A stretch of DNA of 60,986 bases from Croceimicrobium sp965658965 (GCA_965658965.1 CBFHVV010000009.1:1-60986); one strand, 5' to 3'; counted from the first letter of the stretch, positions 1-9,637 are shown. A program made the numbers and translations. Notes: generated by a model from the sequence alone, not told the origin.

Positions 1-2
1 TT

Positions 3-668
3 TGGGACTTCAACTTAAGCATGGGTAATTTTGATTTTGGTTGTAGCCCCGATCCTAATGGTTGGATTTACCCATGTACTTCGCGGGCTTTTTGGTTAGA
101 TAAAATAGTGGGCATTCCGTCCGTTCAAAATAAAATGTATTGCCGCTGGCAAGAACTTCGTCAGCAAACTCTCAGTACTCCCTATCTTATGTCTAGTATA
201 GATAATATGGTTTTAGAGCTGGGCCCGGCGGTCGATCGGAACTTTGATAAATTCCCCATATTAGGTGTTAATATTTGGCCCAATGATTTTGTGGGAAATA
301 CCCATTTAGAGGAAGTTAACTTTATTAAAACTTGGCTAACACAGCGCTTAAGTTGGATGGACAATAATATGTTTGGAGATCCAAGTATAAATTGCAGCGA
401 TTTGTTTAGTCTGCCCGAAGGTGAAATGGAAAGCCCACTAAGCGTTTACCCCAATCCTTTTAAAGATGAAGTAATTTTTAATAGTTCGGAAAAGGATGCA
501 AGTGCTGCAGAAGTTTCCATTCATGATTTGCATGGAAATTTAATCAGACGGTTTAAGCCAGCGCAAGAGCCAGTGCTAGACTTAAGTAAATTGCCGAAGG
601 GTATCTATTATTATATCTACCGTAAGGGGCAGAAGAGAGTACAATCGGGAAAATTAATTAAGCACTAG
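3..668 (+). CDS. CotH kinase family-like secreted protein, C-terminal part, with T9SS type A sorting domain (5' truncated by window)
   Basis: The reading frame is open from the first complete codon (WDFNLSMGNFDFG...), so the gene begins outside the window and the ATG at 21 is internal. The visible part resembles the end of CotH-kinase proteins: a D-F-N-L-S-M-G-N stretch, then W..LR, a long helix with an Arg-Asn pair (VDRNFDKFP), and a closing KTWLTQRLSWMDNN segment. After a short linker comes a typical T9SS type A C-terminal domain (VYPNPFKDEV, then IHDLHGNLI, then LPKGIYYY, ending in K-L-I-K-H), which is normally cut off after export. I infer a secreted or surface-attached protein; its substrate is unknown. 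Its stop codon overlaps that of truA on the other strand. Confidence 0.8.
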   Translation, partial: WDFNLSMGNFDFGCSPDPNGWIYPCTSRAFWLDKIVGIPSVQNKMYCRWQELRQQTLSTPYLMSSIDNMVLELGPAVDRNFDKFPILGVNIWPNDFVGNTHLEEVNFIKTWLTQRLSWMDNNMFGDPSINCSDLFSLPEGEMESPLSVYPNPFKDEVIFNSSEKDASAAEVSIHDLHGNLIRRFKPAQEPVLDLSKLPKGIYYYIYRKGQKRVQSGKLIKH

Positions 669-1474
669 TTTTTACCGGCTTTAGGCAGATGTGCTTCGGT
701 AAACTCAACCTTATGTAGAACTAGTCCCGAAGATGGGGCGATATGTTTAATTGGGGCCAAATCGTAATTGATTAAAGACTCCTTGATATCCTCGGGTGAC
801 CAATTACTTCGTCCAACTTCAATTAATGCTCCCATCATTAAGCGCACTTGATAGCGTAAAAAACCTGCTGCTCTTACCTTAAAAACAAAGGTATTTTGAG
901 GGGCGAAGCTGCCACTAAACTTATGGTCTTCTTCTATTTTAGCCGAAAGAATTTCTCGTCTTAGTTCTGTGTCATTTGAGGGTTTGCTCGCGTAGCGTTT
1001 GAAATTATGGCTTCCTTCAAAATACTGGGCCGCTTTGCGCATTTCTTCGATATTTAGACGCTCATTAAAACCTCGGATAAAAGGCGCAATAAAGGGATGA
1101 GGTTTCTCTCCAAAAGAAAAGTGATAGTGATATTCTTTGGTGCGTGCGCTGCGAATAATATTAAAACTAGAATCAACCGCTTTAACAGACTTAGCTCTAA
1201 TGTCTGCTGGTAGGTTGCGATTGAGGCTTGAAAGCAAGTCTGCAGCTACCATTTCGTTCATTACAAAAAGCTCAAATGCATAATCATCGGCAGAGACCTT
1301 TGCATCGGTTCGGCCACAGCCTAGAGTACGATAATTGCTATGCTGAAAGATGTAATCAAAGGTTTTGTCAACCATGGCGTGCACCGACTTATACTTCGCT
1401 TGTTTTTGCCAACCATGATACCGAAAGCCGAGAAACTCGATGCGAATGAGATAGAAGTGCTGCCAGTTTGCCAA
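665..1474 (-). CDS. truA: tRNA pseudouridine(38-40) synthase TruA
   Basis: This cytoplasmic enzyme isomerises uridines at positions 38-40 of the tRNA anticodon arm. The N-terminus has the family pattern (RIEFLGFRYHGWQKQ), and the catalytic aspartate is Asp57 in GCGRTDAKVSA, a variant of the usual GRTDAGVHA. A second conserved segment, VRAAGFLRYQVRLMMGAL, matches the family's F.R.QVR.M.G motif. Length (269 residues) is normal. The first codon is TTG at 1474; no in-frame ATG lies near the conserved N-terminus, so the TTG start is likely real. A possible -7 element TAATTTCG lies 30 bp upstream. The gene is convergent with the CotH gene and shares the bases CTAG with its stop. Confidence 0.93.
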   Translation of the reverse strand: MANWQHFYLIRIEFLGFRYHGWQKQAKYKSVHAMVDKTFDYIFQHSNYRTLGCGRTDAKVSADDYAFELFVMNEMVAADLLSSLNRNLPADIRAKSVKAVDSSFNIIRSARTKEYHYHFSFGEKPHPFIAPFIRGFNERLNIEEMRKAAQYFEGSHNFKRYASKPSNDTELRREILSAKIEEDHKFSGSFAPQNTFVFKVRAAGFLRYQVRLMMGALIEVGRSNWSPEDIKESLINYDLAPIKHIAPSSGLVLHKVEFTEAHLPKAGKN

Positions 1475-1503
1475 TGCCGATTTCCCTTTAGTTAAATTGG
1501 CTT

Positions 1504-1511
1504 CGAAATTA
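1504..1511 (-). promoter_or_regulatory. possible -7 promoter element TAATTTCG for truA
   Basis: Reading leftward, TAATTTCG matches seven of eight positions of the Bacteroidota -7 consensus TAnnTTTG and lies 30 bp before the TTG start of truA. No clear TTTG -33 box is seen. The same octamer precedes two other leftward genes in the window. Confidence 0.3.
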
Positions 1512-1570
1512 AGGCATTAATTTGTAGAGCAGTCTTTCTAGTTCATAACAAAATGATGGGCCAAGATTAA

Positions 1571-4500
1571 TTAGCGCAGTAGAGTGAGGGTACCTGACTT
1601 TTCTTCGGTATAGCCACGGTCTAAATCAGACCACTCGTAAACGATTCTATAAAAGTAAGTCCCTTGTGGAGCAGTCTCTCCTTTTTTTCTCCCGTCCCAA
1701 TGGTCCTCTTTTTCAATTGATTTAAAAACAGACTCGCCCCATCGGTTAAAGATTTCTATTTGATAAGCAGTTAGCTCACAATCGCCGATAGCTCCAAAAT
1801 AATCGTTCTTTCCATCTCCATTAGGGCTAAAGGCATTAGGAAGAAATAGTGGACAAATACAAAGCTTTGTTTCTATCTGGAAGTTAAGTGGGTATGCCTC
1901 GCAGTAGTCTTCAAAAAGTAAGGTGTAATCGCCCGCATTATAAAAATATCTTTCATTTAGGGCACTGCCATCCTCCCAGTAAATAGAGTAGTTATCAAAA
2001 TTGAATTCACTACTATCTAAAATGTCAGAAACACGTAGTAGCAGTGAATCTTCTTGGCAAAAGAGAAAACTTTGATCCTTAAACTGAGGTACTGGCTTTA
2101 GCAATACTTTGATGGTGTCACTAAAGGATCCACAAGCATTAGTGCTACTTGCGATATAGGTTCCTTCTTCAGAAATACTGCGACTAGAGCCAATAAAGCC
2201 ATCATTCCATCTAACTTCATGCGCATTAATTTCGGTATCAAGAAAAATACTATCGCCTACACAGATGGTACGGTCTGGACCAAGGTCAATATCTAGTGGG
2301 AAGTGCCCATCAACAATAATAGTATCGCTAAAAGTGTAATTGCAAAAATCGGTGGTAGTTAAAATATAGGTGCCAGATTGACTAATGCTTATACTATCTG
2401 TGGTTGCGCCAGTACTCCATAGGTAAGAAACCGCATCTACCGAAGTGCCAATACTAATACTGCTGGTATTTGCGCAAATACTAGTATCTGCCCCTAAATT
2501 AAAAGGCTGCGGATTGCTCCAAACACTCACATTAACGGTGTCGTAATAATTCCCGCAAGAATTACTGATAATTACTGAGTAGGCTCCCGCTTGGTCTACC
2601 TCTAAACGGAAATTTCGGCTGCCATCGCTCCACAAAGAAGACATACTGGGATAGCCGGTGTTCAACTCAATGCTATCGCCTAAACAAATAAGAGTATCAT
2701 TTTGCAAGAAGGGTACTTGCGGTGGCGATTCTACCTGCGCAATTATGGTATCACTCGCTGTTCCACAGGGGTTAGTAACGGTTACCCAATATTGACCAGG
2801 ACTAGTAATGGTTAGACTTTGACTTGTAGCCCCAGTGCTCCATAAATAGCTGCTGCCAGGGTTTTGAGCGCTGAGCGTTAGGCTATTGTTATCACAATAC
2901 TGTACAAAATCTCCTAATATTATTTGCGGTGGACCAGTAACTAAAACATTAATAGTATCTCTTAAGATGCCACATGCATTTTCCACTGCAACATAATAGG
3001 TTCCTGTGCCAGAAGTAGTGAGAAATCTTCCGGTACTGCCGTCCTGCCATAGGTAGGAGGCATTGGTTTGGTCACCTGCATCTAGAGTGATGTTTCCTGC
3101 GCAAAAAATAGTGTCATTGCCAAGGTCAAAGCTTTGTAGAGGAAAGTCTTCAATAATAGTTACACTATCAATCAAGGTATCACAGCCATTGCGAATACTC
3201 ACCCAGTAATTACCTCCGCTATTTACATTTATGGCACTGGCGGTAGATCCGTTAGACCATAAATAACTGGTCGCTTGATTTTGCGATGCGTCAAGACTGA
3301 TAGTGCTGCCTGTGCATATAGTCGTATCCTCAAGTTGTGCTTGGGGTGGAGAAATAACATTTATGTTTATCGTATCTGCAAACACTCCGCAGGCATTATA
3401 GGCATTTACGCTAAATTGTCCAGAAGTGCTTAAGTTTCTCTGCAATAAGCTAGATCCATCCGACCAACGAATGCTATCTGCCAATAGGCTGCTTAAGTTT
3501 ACCTGCTTTACTCCACCTTGACAAAAAACGGTATCAGCCCCCAAGCTGAAGTTAAGCGCTTGTGCCACGCTAATCCTTACAGAGTCGGTAATGGTATCGC
3601 AGTTATTTGCAATGTTTACCCAATAAAGCCCTGCGCTATTTACGTTAATAGCACTCGCGGTAGAACCGTTAGACCATAAATAACTCGTGGCTTGTAATTG
3701 ACTCGCATCTAAATTAGCACTATTACCAAAGCAAATGGTAGTATCTTGAAGGAGTGGGACGGGTTTTAGAATTTGACTGATTATTAGGGTATCATTAAAG
3801 CTGCCGCAAATATTACTTGCCGAAGCAATATAAGTGCCTGGGTTACTAATGTTTCTACTAAAGTCTGTGGAACCATCCGACCAGGAAATGGCATCAGCAT
3901 TAAGGTAGTTGAGGTCCACAACCATTCCATCCCCTTCGCATATGGCAGTGTCTGGTCCTAGGTTAAAAGAAATGGCTTGGCTAACCTTTAAATTCATCGA
4001 GTCAATAAGCGTGTCGCAATTATTAGTAATGCTAACAGTATAAAGCCCAGCAGTTTTCGCCCAAATACTCGCGTTAGTATCTCCGTTACTCCATTGGTAA
4101 TTTAAGGCTGCACTTTGCGAGGCGTCGATAAAAATACTGTCGCCAAAGCAAATTTCTTGGTCGGTTAAAACTTGATTTAGTACAGGGGTGGCAATAACCT
4201 GAAGAGTATCTCTTTCCACTCCGCAGGCACTGTAAAGGCTAAGATTGTAGCTTCCTGTTGTGGTGATGTTTCTGGTATTAGAAGTAGAACCATTTTCCCA
4301 AACCAAGCTATCGGCTCCTAAATTGCTAAGATTAATAGCAATGCTTTCTCCAGGGCAAAGGCTTGTGTCAGGACCAAGGGTGAAGCTTAAATCCGACACA
4401 TTTTTCACATAAACAGAATCGTAGAGGGTGTCGCAAATATTATAAGCCATAAGGCTATGGTAACCAATGGTATTAAAGCTTGTACTCCTGTTGCTGTCGC

Positions 4501-6157
4501 CATTACTCCATAGCCATTGGGTAAAAGGAGTAAAGCGAGCGGTGGCGGTAACACTGCTCCCCGGATTAGAACATAAACTTAAAGTATCTTGGCTAATGCC
4601 GCGCGGCGGTTCTACTAAATCTAAATGCAAGGTATCGCTGTAAGTACCGCAGTTATTGGTAACTCGCACCCAGTAGATGCCGCTTGTTGTGGCGTTTAAA
4701 TTTAGGGACTGGCTCAGTCCCGTAGACCATAAAATATTGTCGCTTAAAGAAGCTCCCTGCAGTTGTAAATTATAATTGCTTGCGCAGATTTGTAGGCTAT
4801 CACTGCCTAGGCTTATACTTAAGGTAGAGTCTGATACAATAACAAAGTTAAAGGTATCCGTAAAACAAGAGTTGTTAAGCCTTAGCCAGTGATTACCGAC
4901 GCTATTATAGCTGGTAACCTGACTAGTACTGCCGTTACTCCATTGGTAGGTTGGATTAGCCTGGCTATTCGCAGCGTTAAGATTTATGGAACCACCTGGG
5001 CAGATATAACTGGTATCCGCTATAGGCTTAATAAAGTTTGGGCTGATGTTGACATTTATCGTATCGTAATAAAATTGGCATCCATTATCTAAGCGAAGCC
5101 AGTAAACACCCGCGCTATTTACGTTTAGGCTGCTGCCTGATGAGCCATCACTCCATTGGCGGGTAAAACCAGAACTACTGTCTGTTATGTTTAAACTCTG
5201 GCCTGCACATAGGGTGGTGTCATTCCCTATATTTGGGTTCGGGACAGGGATGCCTCTTACAAAAATGCTATCTCTAATTACGCAGCCATCAGTTATTTCT
5301 AGCCAGTATAAGCCTGGGCTAGTTATCGAAATGCTAGTACTGGTAGCGCCAGTATTCCAAAGATAGGACCCACTTAGATTGCTGCCTAAGTTTAGACTGT
5401 TACCAGCACAAAGGCTCAATATGTCGCTCGTAAAAATCTGATTGCTATTGACAAAGGTGAGAGAAACACTATCACGGAATACACCGCAGGCATTGTTAAG
5501 CTCTACCCAATAAGTACCGCTGCTATTTACGCTAAGGCTATTGCCAGTGCTTCCGTCGCTCCATAGTCTTGTACCACTGCTAGAGCCAGAATTGAGATTA
5601 ACACTTGTTCCTAAGCAAACAATACGATTTGGTCCTAAATTTAGGTTAGGAGTATTGTCGTAGTTTATAACTATTGTATCGGTAAATATCCCGCAGGCAT
5701 TGCTAGCTCTTAGCCAATAGGTACCTGCATTATTTACCGATATGGAGTTGGAAGTGGACCCTGTGCTCCAAAGGTAGCTAGTGCCATTTTGAAACGGAAT
5801 AGACAGGCTTAGGCTGCTGCCCGAACAAAGAGTTTGATCTGGGCCAAGGTTGAAAAACAAAGGAGTAGCGGTTAATATATCAATGGTGTCTGTTGCTGAG
5901 CCACATGAATTTGTAACCACTACCCAGTAAGAACCAGTAGTACTAACACTGATACTGGGGCTTGTGGCGCCAGTACTCCATAAATAGGTGGAATTAGGAT
6001 TAAATGCACTTAAAGTAAGGGTGTTGCCCGAGCAAAAATTAATATTACTTCCTAGGTTAACTTGTGGCGCGCAAGGTAGCTGCCCCCTACTAGATAGAAA
6101 GGACAATAGGCCAGCCAAAGCGGCCCAAAGACGCATGTTATTCCTTAATAAACCCAT
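1571..6157 (-). CDS. giant tandem-repeat surface protein with T9SS type B (gliding-associated) C-terminal domain
   Basis: The 1528-residue product starts with a signal peptide (hydrophobic run ending near SSRGQ), followed by about 20 tandem repeats of roughly 70 residues. Each repeat has the form LG.D..-C.G.....-YLWS[TN]G.TS-..-G.YW-..N.CG...DTI, with two cysteines that could form a disulfide. The Ig/PKD-like repeats give way to a C-terminal domain (LFLPNAFSPNGDGKND, YQIEIFNRWGE, PQGTYFYRI, SGTLTLLR), the hallmark of T9SS type B sorting domains (TIGR04131-like). It should be exported across the outer membrane and displayed or released; adhesion is an inference. Two in-frame starts are possible (codons 1 and 8), and both leave a signal peptide. 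Repeats 9-14 alternate between two subtypes. Confidence 0.9.
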   Translation of the reverse strand: MGLLRNNMRLWAALAGLLSFLSSRGQLPCAPQVNLGSNINFCSGNTLTLSAFNPNSTYLWSTGATSPSISVSTTGSYWVVVTNSCGSATDTIDILTATPLFFNLGPDQTLCSGSSLSLSIPFQNGTSYLWSTGSTSNSISVNNAGTYWLRASNACGIFTDTIVINYDNTPNLNLGPNRIVCLGTSVNLNSGSSSGTRLWSDGSTGNSLSVNSSGTYWVELNNACGVFRDSVSLTFVNSNQIFTSDILSLCAGNSLNLGSNLSGSYLWNTGATSTSISITSPGLYWLEITDGCVIRDSIFVRGIPVPNPNIGNDTTLCAGQSLNITDSSSGFTRQWSDGSSGSSLNVNSAGVYWLRLDNGCQFYYDTINVNISPNFIKPIADTSYICPGGSINLNAANSQANPTYQWSNGSTSQVTSYNSVGNHWLRLNNSCFTDTFNFVIVSDSTLSISLGSDSLQICASNYNLQLQGASLSDNILWSTGLSQSLNLNATTSGIYWVRVTNNCGTYSDTLHLDLVEPPRGISQDTLSLCSNPGSSVTATARFTPFTQWLWSNGDSNRSTSFNTIGYHSLMAYNICDTLYDSVYVKNVSDLSFTLGPDTSLCPGESIAINLSNLGADSLVWENGSTSNTRNITTTGSYNLSLYSACGVERDTLQVIATPVLNQVLTDQEICFGDSIFIDASQSAALNYQWSNGDTNASIWAKTAGLYTVSITNNCDTLIDSMNLKVSQAISFNLGPDTAICEGDGMVVDLNYLNADAISWSDGSTDFSRNISNPGTYIASASNICGSFNDTLIISQILKPVPLLQDTTICFGNSANLDASQLQATSYLWSNGSTASAINVNSAGLYWVNIANNCDTITDSVRISVAQALNFSLGADTVFCQGGVKQVNLSSLLADSIRWSDGSSLLQRNLSTSGQFSVNAYNACGVFADTININVISPPQAQLEDTTICTGSTISLDASQNQATSYLWSNGSTASAINVNSGGNYWVSIRNGCDTLIDSVTIIEDFPLQSFDLGNDTIFCAGNITLDAGDQTNASYLWQDGSTGRFLTTSGTGTYYVAVENACGILRDTINVLVTGPPQIILGDFVQYCDNNSLTLSAQNPGSSYLWSTGATSQSLTITSPGQYWVTVTNPCGTASDTIIAQVESPPQVPFLQNDTLICLGDSIELNTGYPSMSSLWSDGSRNFRLEVDQAGAYSVIISNSCGNYYDTVNVSVWSNPQPFNLGADTSICANTSSISIGTSVDAVSYLWSTGATTDSISISQSGTYILTTTDFCNYTFSDTIIVDGHFPLDIDLGPDRTICVGDSIFLDTEINAHEVRWNDGFIGSSRSISEEGTYIASSTNACGSFSDTIKVLLKPVPQFKDQSFLFCQEDSLLLRVSDILDSSEFNFDNYSIYWEDGSALNERYFYNAGDYTLLFEDYCEAYPLNFQIETKLCICPLFLPNAFSPNGDGKNDYFGAIGDCELTAYQIEIFNRWGESVFKSIEKEDHWDGRKKGETAPQGTYFYRIVYEWSDLDRGYTEEKSGTLTLLR

Positions 6158-6589
6158 TTTTTTCCCGCACTAAAAATAAGACCTTCCCCTTGGAAAACCA
6201 TGCATATTGACTGAAAACCTCGAAATTAATTTAGTCTAATTACTTTGTGGTCAATTACTTAAGTTTAAATCTTGCAAGTGTACTTATTCGTGTGTATTAA
6301 TTGCATCACTAAGTACTTGATTCATATTTGTTAGCTATTATATGAGTAGAATTAAAGTTAATGATACTTTGTTCTTAATACCTTAGGTCTTAGAACTATC
6401 TTAACTTTGCATCCTGATAATGGTCTAAGCTATTTTTAAAGAGGCGAAAAGAAACTTTTCATCCGATTATATATTTTTTTGAAAACTAAATACCTGGTTG
6501 TTAGTTAAACAAAAGAATAAGGAGATGTTTTTTTATTATCTAATAAAACCTGAACCAAATAGTAGACGTATATCGCAATCAAACAAATA
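6158..6589. other. 432-bp AT-rich divergent intergenic region
   Basis: This gap separates the leftward repeat protein from the rightward hybrid kinase. It holds a weak leftward element (TAATTTCG at 6221-6228), a good rightward -7 match at 6402-6409, and a 21-codon reading frame at 6525-6590 abutting the kinase start. I see no stable hairpin, tRNA or known riboswitch in it. Confidence 0.6.
6402..6409 (+). promoter_or_regulatory. -7 promoter element TAACTTTG upstream of the hybrid kinase
   Basis: TAACTTTG is an exact match to TAnnTTTG and is followed by GCATCC, an extension also seen at other promoters here. No TTTG lies at the expected 19-20 bp upstream. If used, the transcript would have a leader of about 175 nucleotides before the kinase ATG. 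Confidence 0.4.
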
Positions 6590-6590
6590 A
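6525..6590 (+). CDS. possible 21-residue leader peptide overlapping the kinase start
   Basis: An ATG directly after AAGGAG opens a 21-codon frame (MFFYYLIKPEP...) whose TAA stop shares its last base with the ATG of the hybrid kinase (TAATG). This arrangement would allow coupled translation. The purine-rich run is too close to the ATG to be a normal ribosome binding site, and Bacteroidota rarely rely on one, so this may be chance. Confidence 0.2.
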   Translation: MFFYYLIKPEPNSRRISQSNK

Positions 6591-8947
6591 TGATGTCGAC
6601 TTCGAGATTTTTAACTTTTATACTTTTAGTCTGTTTTAGCACTGCTGCTTTTGCTAGCGAAGAGCCTGAAGTAAGAAATATCCAATTTTATAATGCAGGG
6701 TCCCAAAGCTTAAGTCTTAAAGAACTTAGGGCAATAGAAGACACTGCCTTTAAAAACTTGGATTCTGAGAATATTAGCCAGGGCTTTACTGAAAGTCACT
6801 ATTGGCTGCGTTTTTCTATTGTTAAACCTACAAACTATGATGGTGTTTTTTATCTAAAAACAGGAAGGCCTGTTACCGATGAAGTGGATTTATACCAAAT
6901 GCAAAATGGTGCTTGGGTAAAAAGTAGTAGTGGTGACCAAATGGATTTTTCTAAAAGAGATGTAGCGCACCGCAGTACCTTTTTTAAGGTGCGTTTGAAT
7001 GACGAAGGAGTTAACCAATTTTATTTGCATTTAAAGAGCGATGGTGAGACACTTAACTTAGGAGTTGATCTACAAAGTTTTGAAGAGTTTTGGCAAGTAA
7101 ACTACAAGCAGCAGACCTTTTTGGGTGGTTTTTATGGGATGCTTTCTATCAGTGCCATTATTTATCTTTTCTTTTTTACCAGCTTACGCGAAAAGAGCTT
7201 TTTGTTTTATGGGGTTTATGTTATTTCAATAGCGCTTTTACAAGGTGCCTTAGATGGTTTGATCTATCAATTCATTTTTCCATCAGGCTCTTATTTAAAC
7301 GCTAGATTTGTTTTAATTGCCGCCTTGTTCTCCAATTTTTTCCTTTTACAGTATGCCCAACATTTCTTAAAGGTTCAAAAATGGTCGCCTGCTCTCAATA
7401 AGCTCTACCGTGTTTTTTATGTGCTGATACCCTTAGTAGCTTTATTGCTTTTTATTAACGATTCTACTTTGGCTCTTGCTTACCCGCTTAGCAATATCAA
7501 CGGCTTTTTAAGCTTGGTTTTGATTTTAGTTTCTACCATTTTCATTCATCTTAAACGTAAACCAGTAGATTCTTTCTTTTTAATCGGTATACTGTTTTTG
7601 GTTCTCAGCTTATTAGTTTTTGTGATGAATAACTTAAGCTTACTGCCAAATAGTTTCTTCGTAAATAATGCGGCTAAATTTGGTATTACCTTAGAAGTTG
7701 TGTTTTTGTCACTCTCAATGACTAATCTCATTGCTCAGCTTCGGCGTCAAAAAGAAGCCTCTCAGCAGGAAGCTCTTGAGAGAAGTGAAGATGTAAGTGC
7801 CTACAAAACTTATTTTATGTCTAATATAAGCCATGAGCTGCGCACGCCGATAAATGCAATATTAGGAATGACAACGGTTTTATTGGAAGATAGTGATGAT
7901 CCAGACTTAATTGAAAACTACCGTATTATTAAAAGTGCCTCTTTTAGTCTACTGAGTAATGTAAATGATATTTTAGATTTTGAACATATTGAGAAGAATG
8001 ACTTAAGGTTAGATAATTCTCTGGTTTTTTCCCCGCGTGAGGTAATCATGCAGGCTTGTGAAAGTTGGCACTTAGAGGCTCGCAAGAAAAATCTTGAATT
8101 TATAAAAGAGATGGATCCTACCGTCCCCGCTAAAGTTAGAGGCGATGAGAAGCGCTTTGGCCAAATAATAAATAATCTAATTAGTAATGCCGTAAAGTTC
8201 ACCCCTGCCGGGAGTGTGAGTATTAAGGTGAAATCTTCTGAAACTTCGCCTGAGAACTGTAAGTTAGAAATAGAAATTGCAGATACCGGCGTTGGTATGA
8301 AGAAGGAAGAATTGTCTAATATCTTTGAAAGCTTTAATCAGATGAAATTAAATGATAAGCGTCGCTTTGGCGGCTTGGGTTTAGGTTTAACAATTGTGAA
8401 GCATCTTGTTTCTCTTTTTAAAGGGAAAATTGATATGAAAAGTGAGGAATCTGAAGGAACTAAAGTGGAGTTGAGTTTAGATTTACCAGTAGTAGAAAAA
8501 GCCAGTGAGGATAAAGATTTAGGCCTTGAGGTTCCTGAGCCTCAGAACGATGGAAACCTACATGTTTTGATGGTAGAGGATAATGTTATGAATCAGATGA
8601 TTTTAAAGAAACTACTGGCTTCCACACAAAATCTACTTCTAGAAATAGCTAATAATGGTGAAGAGGCACTGGCAATGATGAAAGAGCAGCACTTTGATTT
8701 GATCTTGATGGATCTACAAATGCCTGTTATGGATGGTTATGAAGCGACGGAAGCTATTAGAAGTGGCTCCCTTGGGCAAGCCTATCGTCAAATTCCGATT
8801 ATCGCTGTTACCGCAGATGCCATGCAAGAAACCAAGCAAAGAGTATTAAAAGTGGGAATGAATGACTACCTAACTAAACCAGTTCGTAAGGAGGTGCTCT
8901 TGGAAAGAATTGCCTTTTATGCGAAGGAACTAAAGATTGTAATATAA
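6590..8947 (+). CDS. 7TMR-DISM hybrid sensor histidine kinase with receiver domain
   Basis: A membrane sensor that should autophosphorylate and pass phosphate to its own receiver. Order: signal peptide (1-22), 7TMR-DISMED2-type periplasmic sensor domain (about 25-155), seven membrane helices (about 175-385), HisKA with His415 in NISHELRTP, HATPase (NNLISNAVKFTP, ADTGVGM, FGGLGLGLTIVK) and a C-terminal receiver with acceptor Asp708 (LILMDLQMPVMDG) and the conserved Lys in LTKPVR. DISMED2 domains resemble carbohydrate-binding folds, so a sugar-like ligand is plausible but not shown. Two ATGs lie in tandem at the start; I used the first. No DNA-binding output domain or partner regulator is adjacent, so phosphate may go to an unlinked protein. 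Confidence 0.92.
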   Translation: MMSTSRFLTFILLVCFSTAAFASEEPEVRNIQFYNAGSQSLSLKELRAIEDTAFKNLDSENISQGFTESHYWLRFSIVKPTNYDGVFYLKTGRPVTDEVDLYQMQNGAWVKSSSGDQMDFSKRDVAHRSTFFKVRLNDEGVNQFYLHLKSDGETLNLGVDLQSFEEFWQVNYKQQTFLGGFYGMLSISAIIYLFFFTSLREKSFLFYGVYVISIALLQGALDGLIYQFIFPSGSYLNARFVLIAALFSNFFLLQYAQHFLKVQKWSPALNKLYRVFYVLIPLVALLLFINDSTLALAYPLSNINGFLSLVLILVSTIFIHLKRKPVDSFFLIGILFLVLSLLVFVMNNLSLLPNSFFVNNAAKFGITLEVVFLSLSMTNLIAQLRRQKEASQQEALERSEDVSAYKTYFMSNISHELRTPINAILGMTTVLLEDSDDPDLIENYRIIKSASFSLLSNVNDILDFEHIEKNDLRLDNSLVFSPREVIMQACESWHLEARKKNLEFIKEMDPTVPAKVRGDEKRFGQIINNLISNAVKFTPAGSVSIKVKSSETSPENCKLEIEIADTGVGMKKEELSNIFESFNQMKLNDKRRFGGLGLGLTIVKHLVSLFKGKIDMKSEESEGTKVELSLDLPVVEKASEDKDLGLEVPEPQNDGNLHVLMVEDNVMNQMILKKLLASTQNLLLEIANNGEEALAMMKEQHFDLILMDLQMPVMDGYEATEAIRSGSLGQAYRQIPIIAVTADAMQETKQRVLKVGMNDYLTKPVRKEVLLERIAFYAKELKIVI

Positions 8948-9088
8948 ACTTGGCTTCGGTTATTAGTGGTTTAGAACGCGTACAATTAGCCTTCTTCTGC
9001 CACTGGACAGCCAAGCGTTTGAAAATGCACCTTGTGACCTTGTCCTTTGTGAAAATCTGATCCTACTAAGAATTTTCGAGCTCAGGTA

Positions 9089-9637
9089 TTAAACTTCTTT
9101 GGCGACCAATATCTCATCCATTTTGCAATCGTGAGCGTCGTTTGGGATTTTAGAGAATACTTGAAAATCATGGGCTAAAGCTACTTTATAGGCTTCTGAG
9201 TGCTCTGCTAAAAAACGATCGTAATAGCCACCTCCATAGCCTAGCCGATTGCCACTATGGTCAAAAGCTAGTCCTGGGCAAATGATTAGGTCAATCTCGC
9301 CTTTATGTTCCTTATTATGTGAAGGCCACTTACACTCAAAGCTCCCCGTGCTTAGTCTATCACCGCATTGGTAGTGCAGGTGCTTTAGGAGACCCGCCTT
9401 TAAAGTTTTAGGTACTATGATTTTAATACCCTTATTCCAACAATAATCAATTATTCCCTGTGTAGCAATTTCCTCTGCTAAACTCAGGTATATGTGCACA
9501 GTGCGCGCCGATTTATTTTGAATTAAAGAGATGGCAAGCTGCTCTAAATGCTTGTTATTCCTCTCTTTTTGCTCTTCAGAAAGAGCAAGTCTTGCTTGCA
9601 TCATTTCCAATCGTAAAGCTTTTTTTTCCTTTTCCAT
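9089..9637 (-). CDS. 5-formyltetrahydrofolate cyclo-ligase
   Basis: This 182-residue cytoplasmic enzyme converts 5-formyl-THF to 5,10-methenyl-THF using ATP. The N-terminal basic helix (EKEKKALRLEMMQARLALS) and the C-terminal signature (GLAFDHSGNRLGYGGGYYDRFL) are those of the family; the glycine-tyrosine-rich stretch binds nucleotide and folate. It is the last gene of a leftward three-gene run, 6 bp after waaA. The link to waaA is probably only shared transcription. Genes of this family are often called fau or ygfA. Confidence 0.92.
   Translation of the reverse strand: MEKEKKALRLEMMQARLALSEEQKERNNKHLEQLAISLIQNKSARTVHIYLSLAEEIATQGIIDYCWNKGIKIIVPKTLKAGLLKHLHYQCGDRLSTGSFECKWPSHNKEHKGEIDLIICPGLAFDHSGNRLGYGGGYYDRFLAEHSEAYKVALAHDFQVFSKIPNDAHDCKMDEILVAKEV

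Noticed and set aside
1571..6157. CRISPR-like or DNA-level repeat array
   Set aside because: The repetition is at protein level with diverged DNA, in frame throughout, and has no constant repeat/spacer structure.
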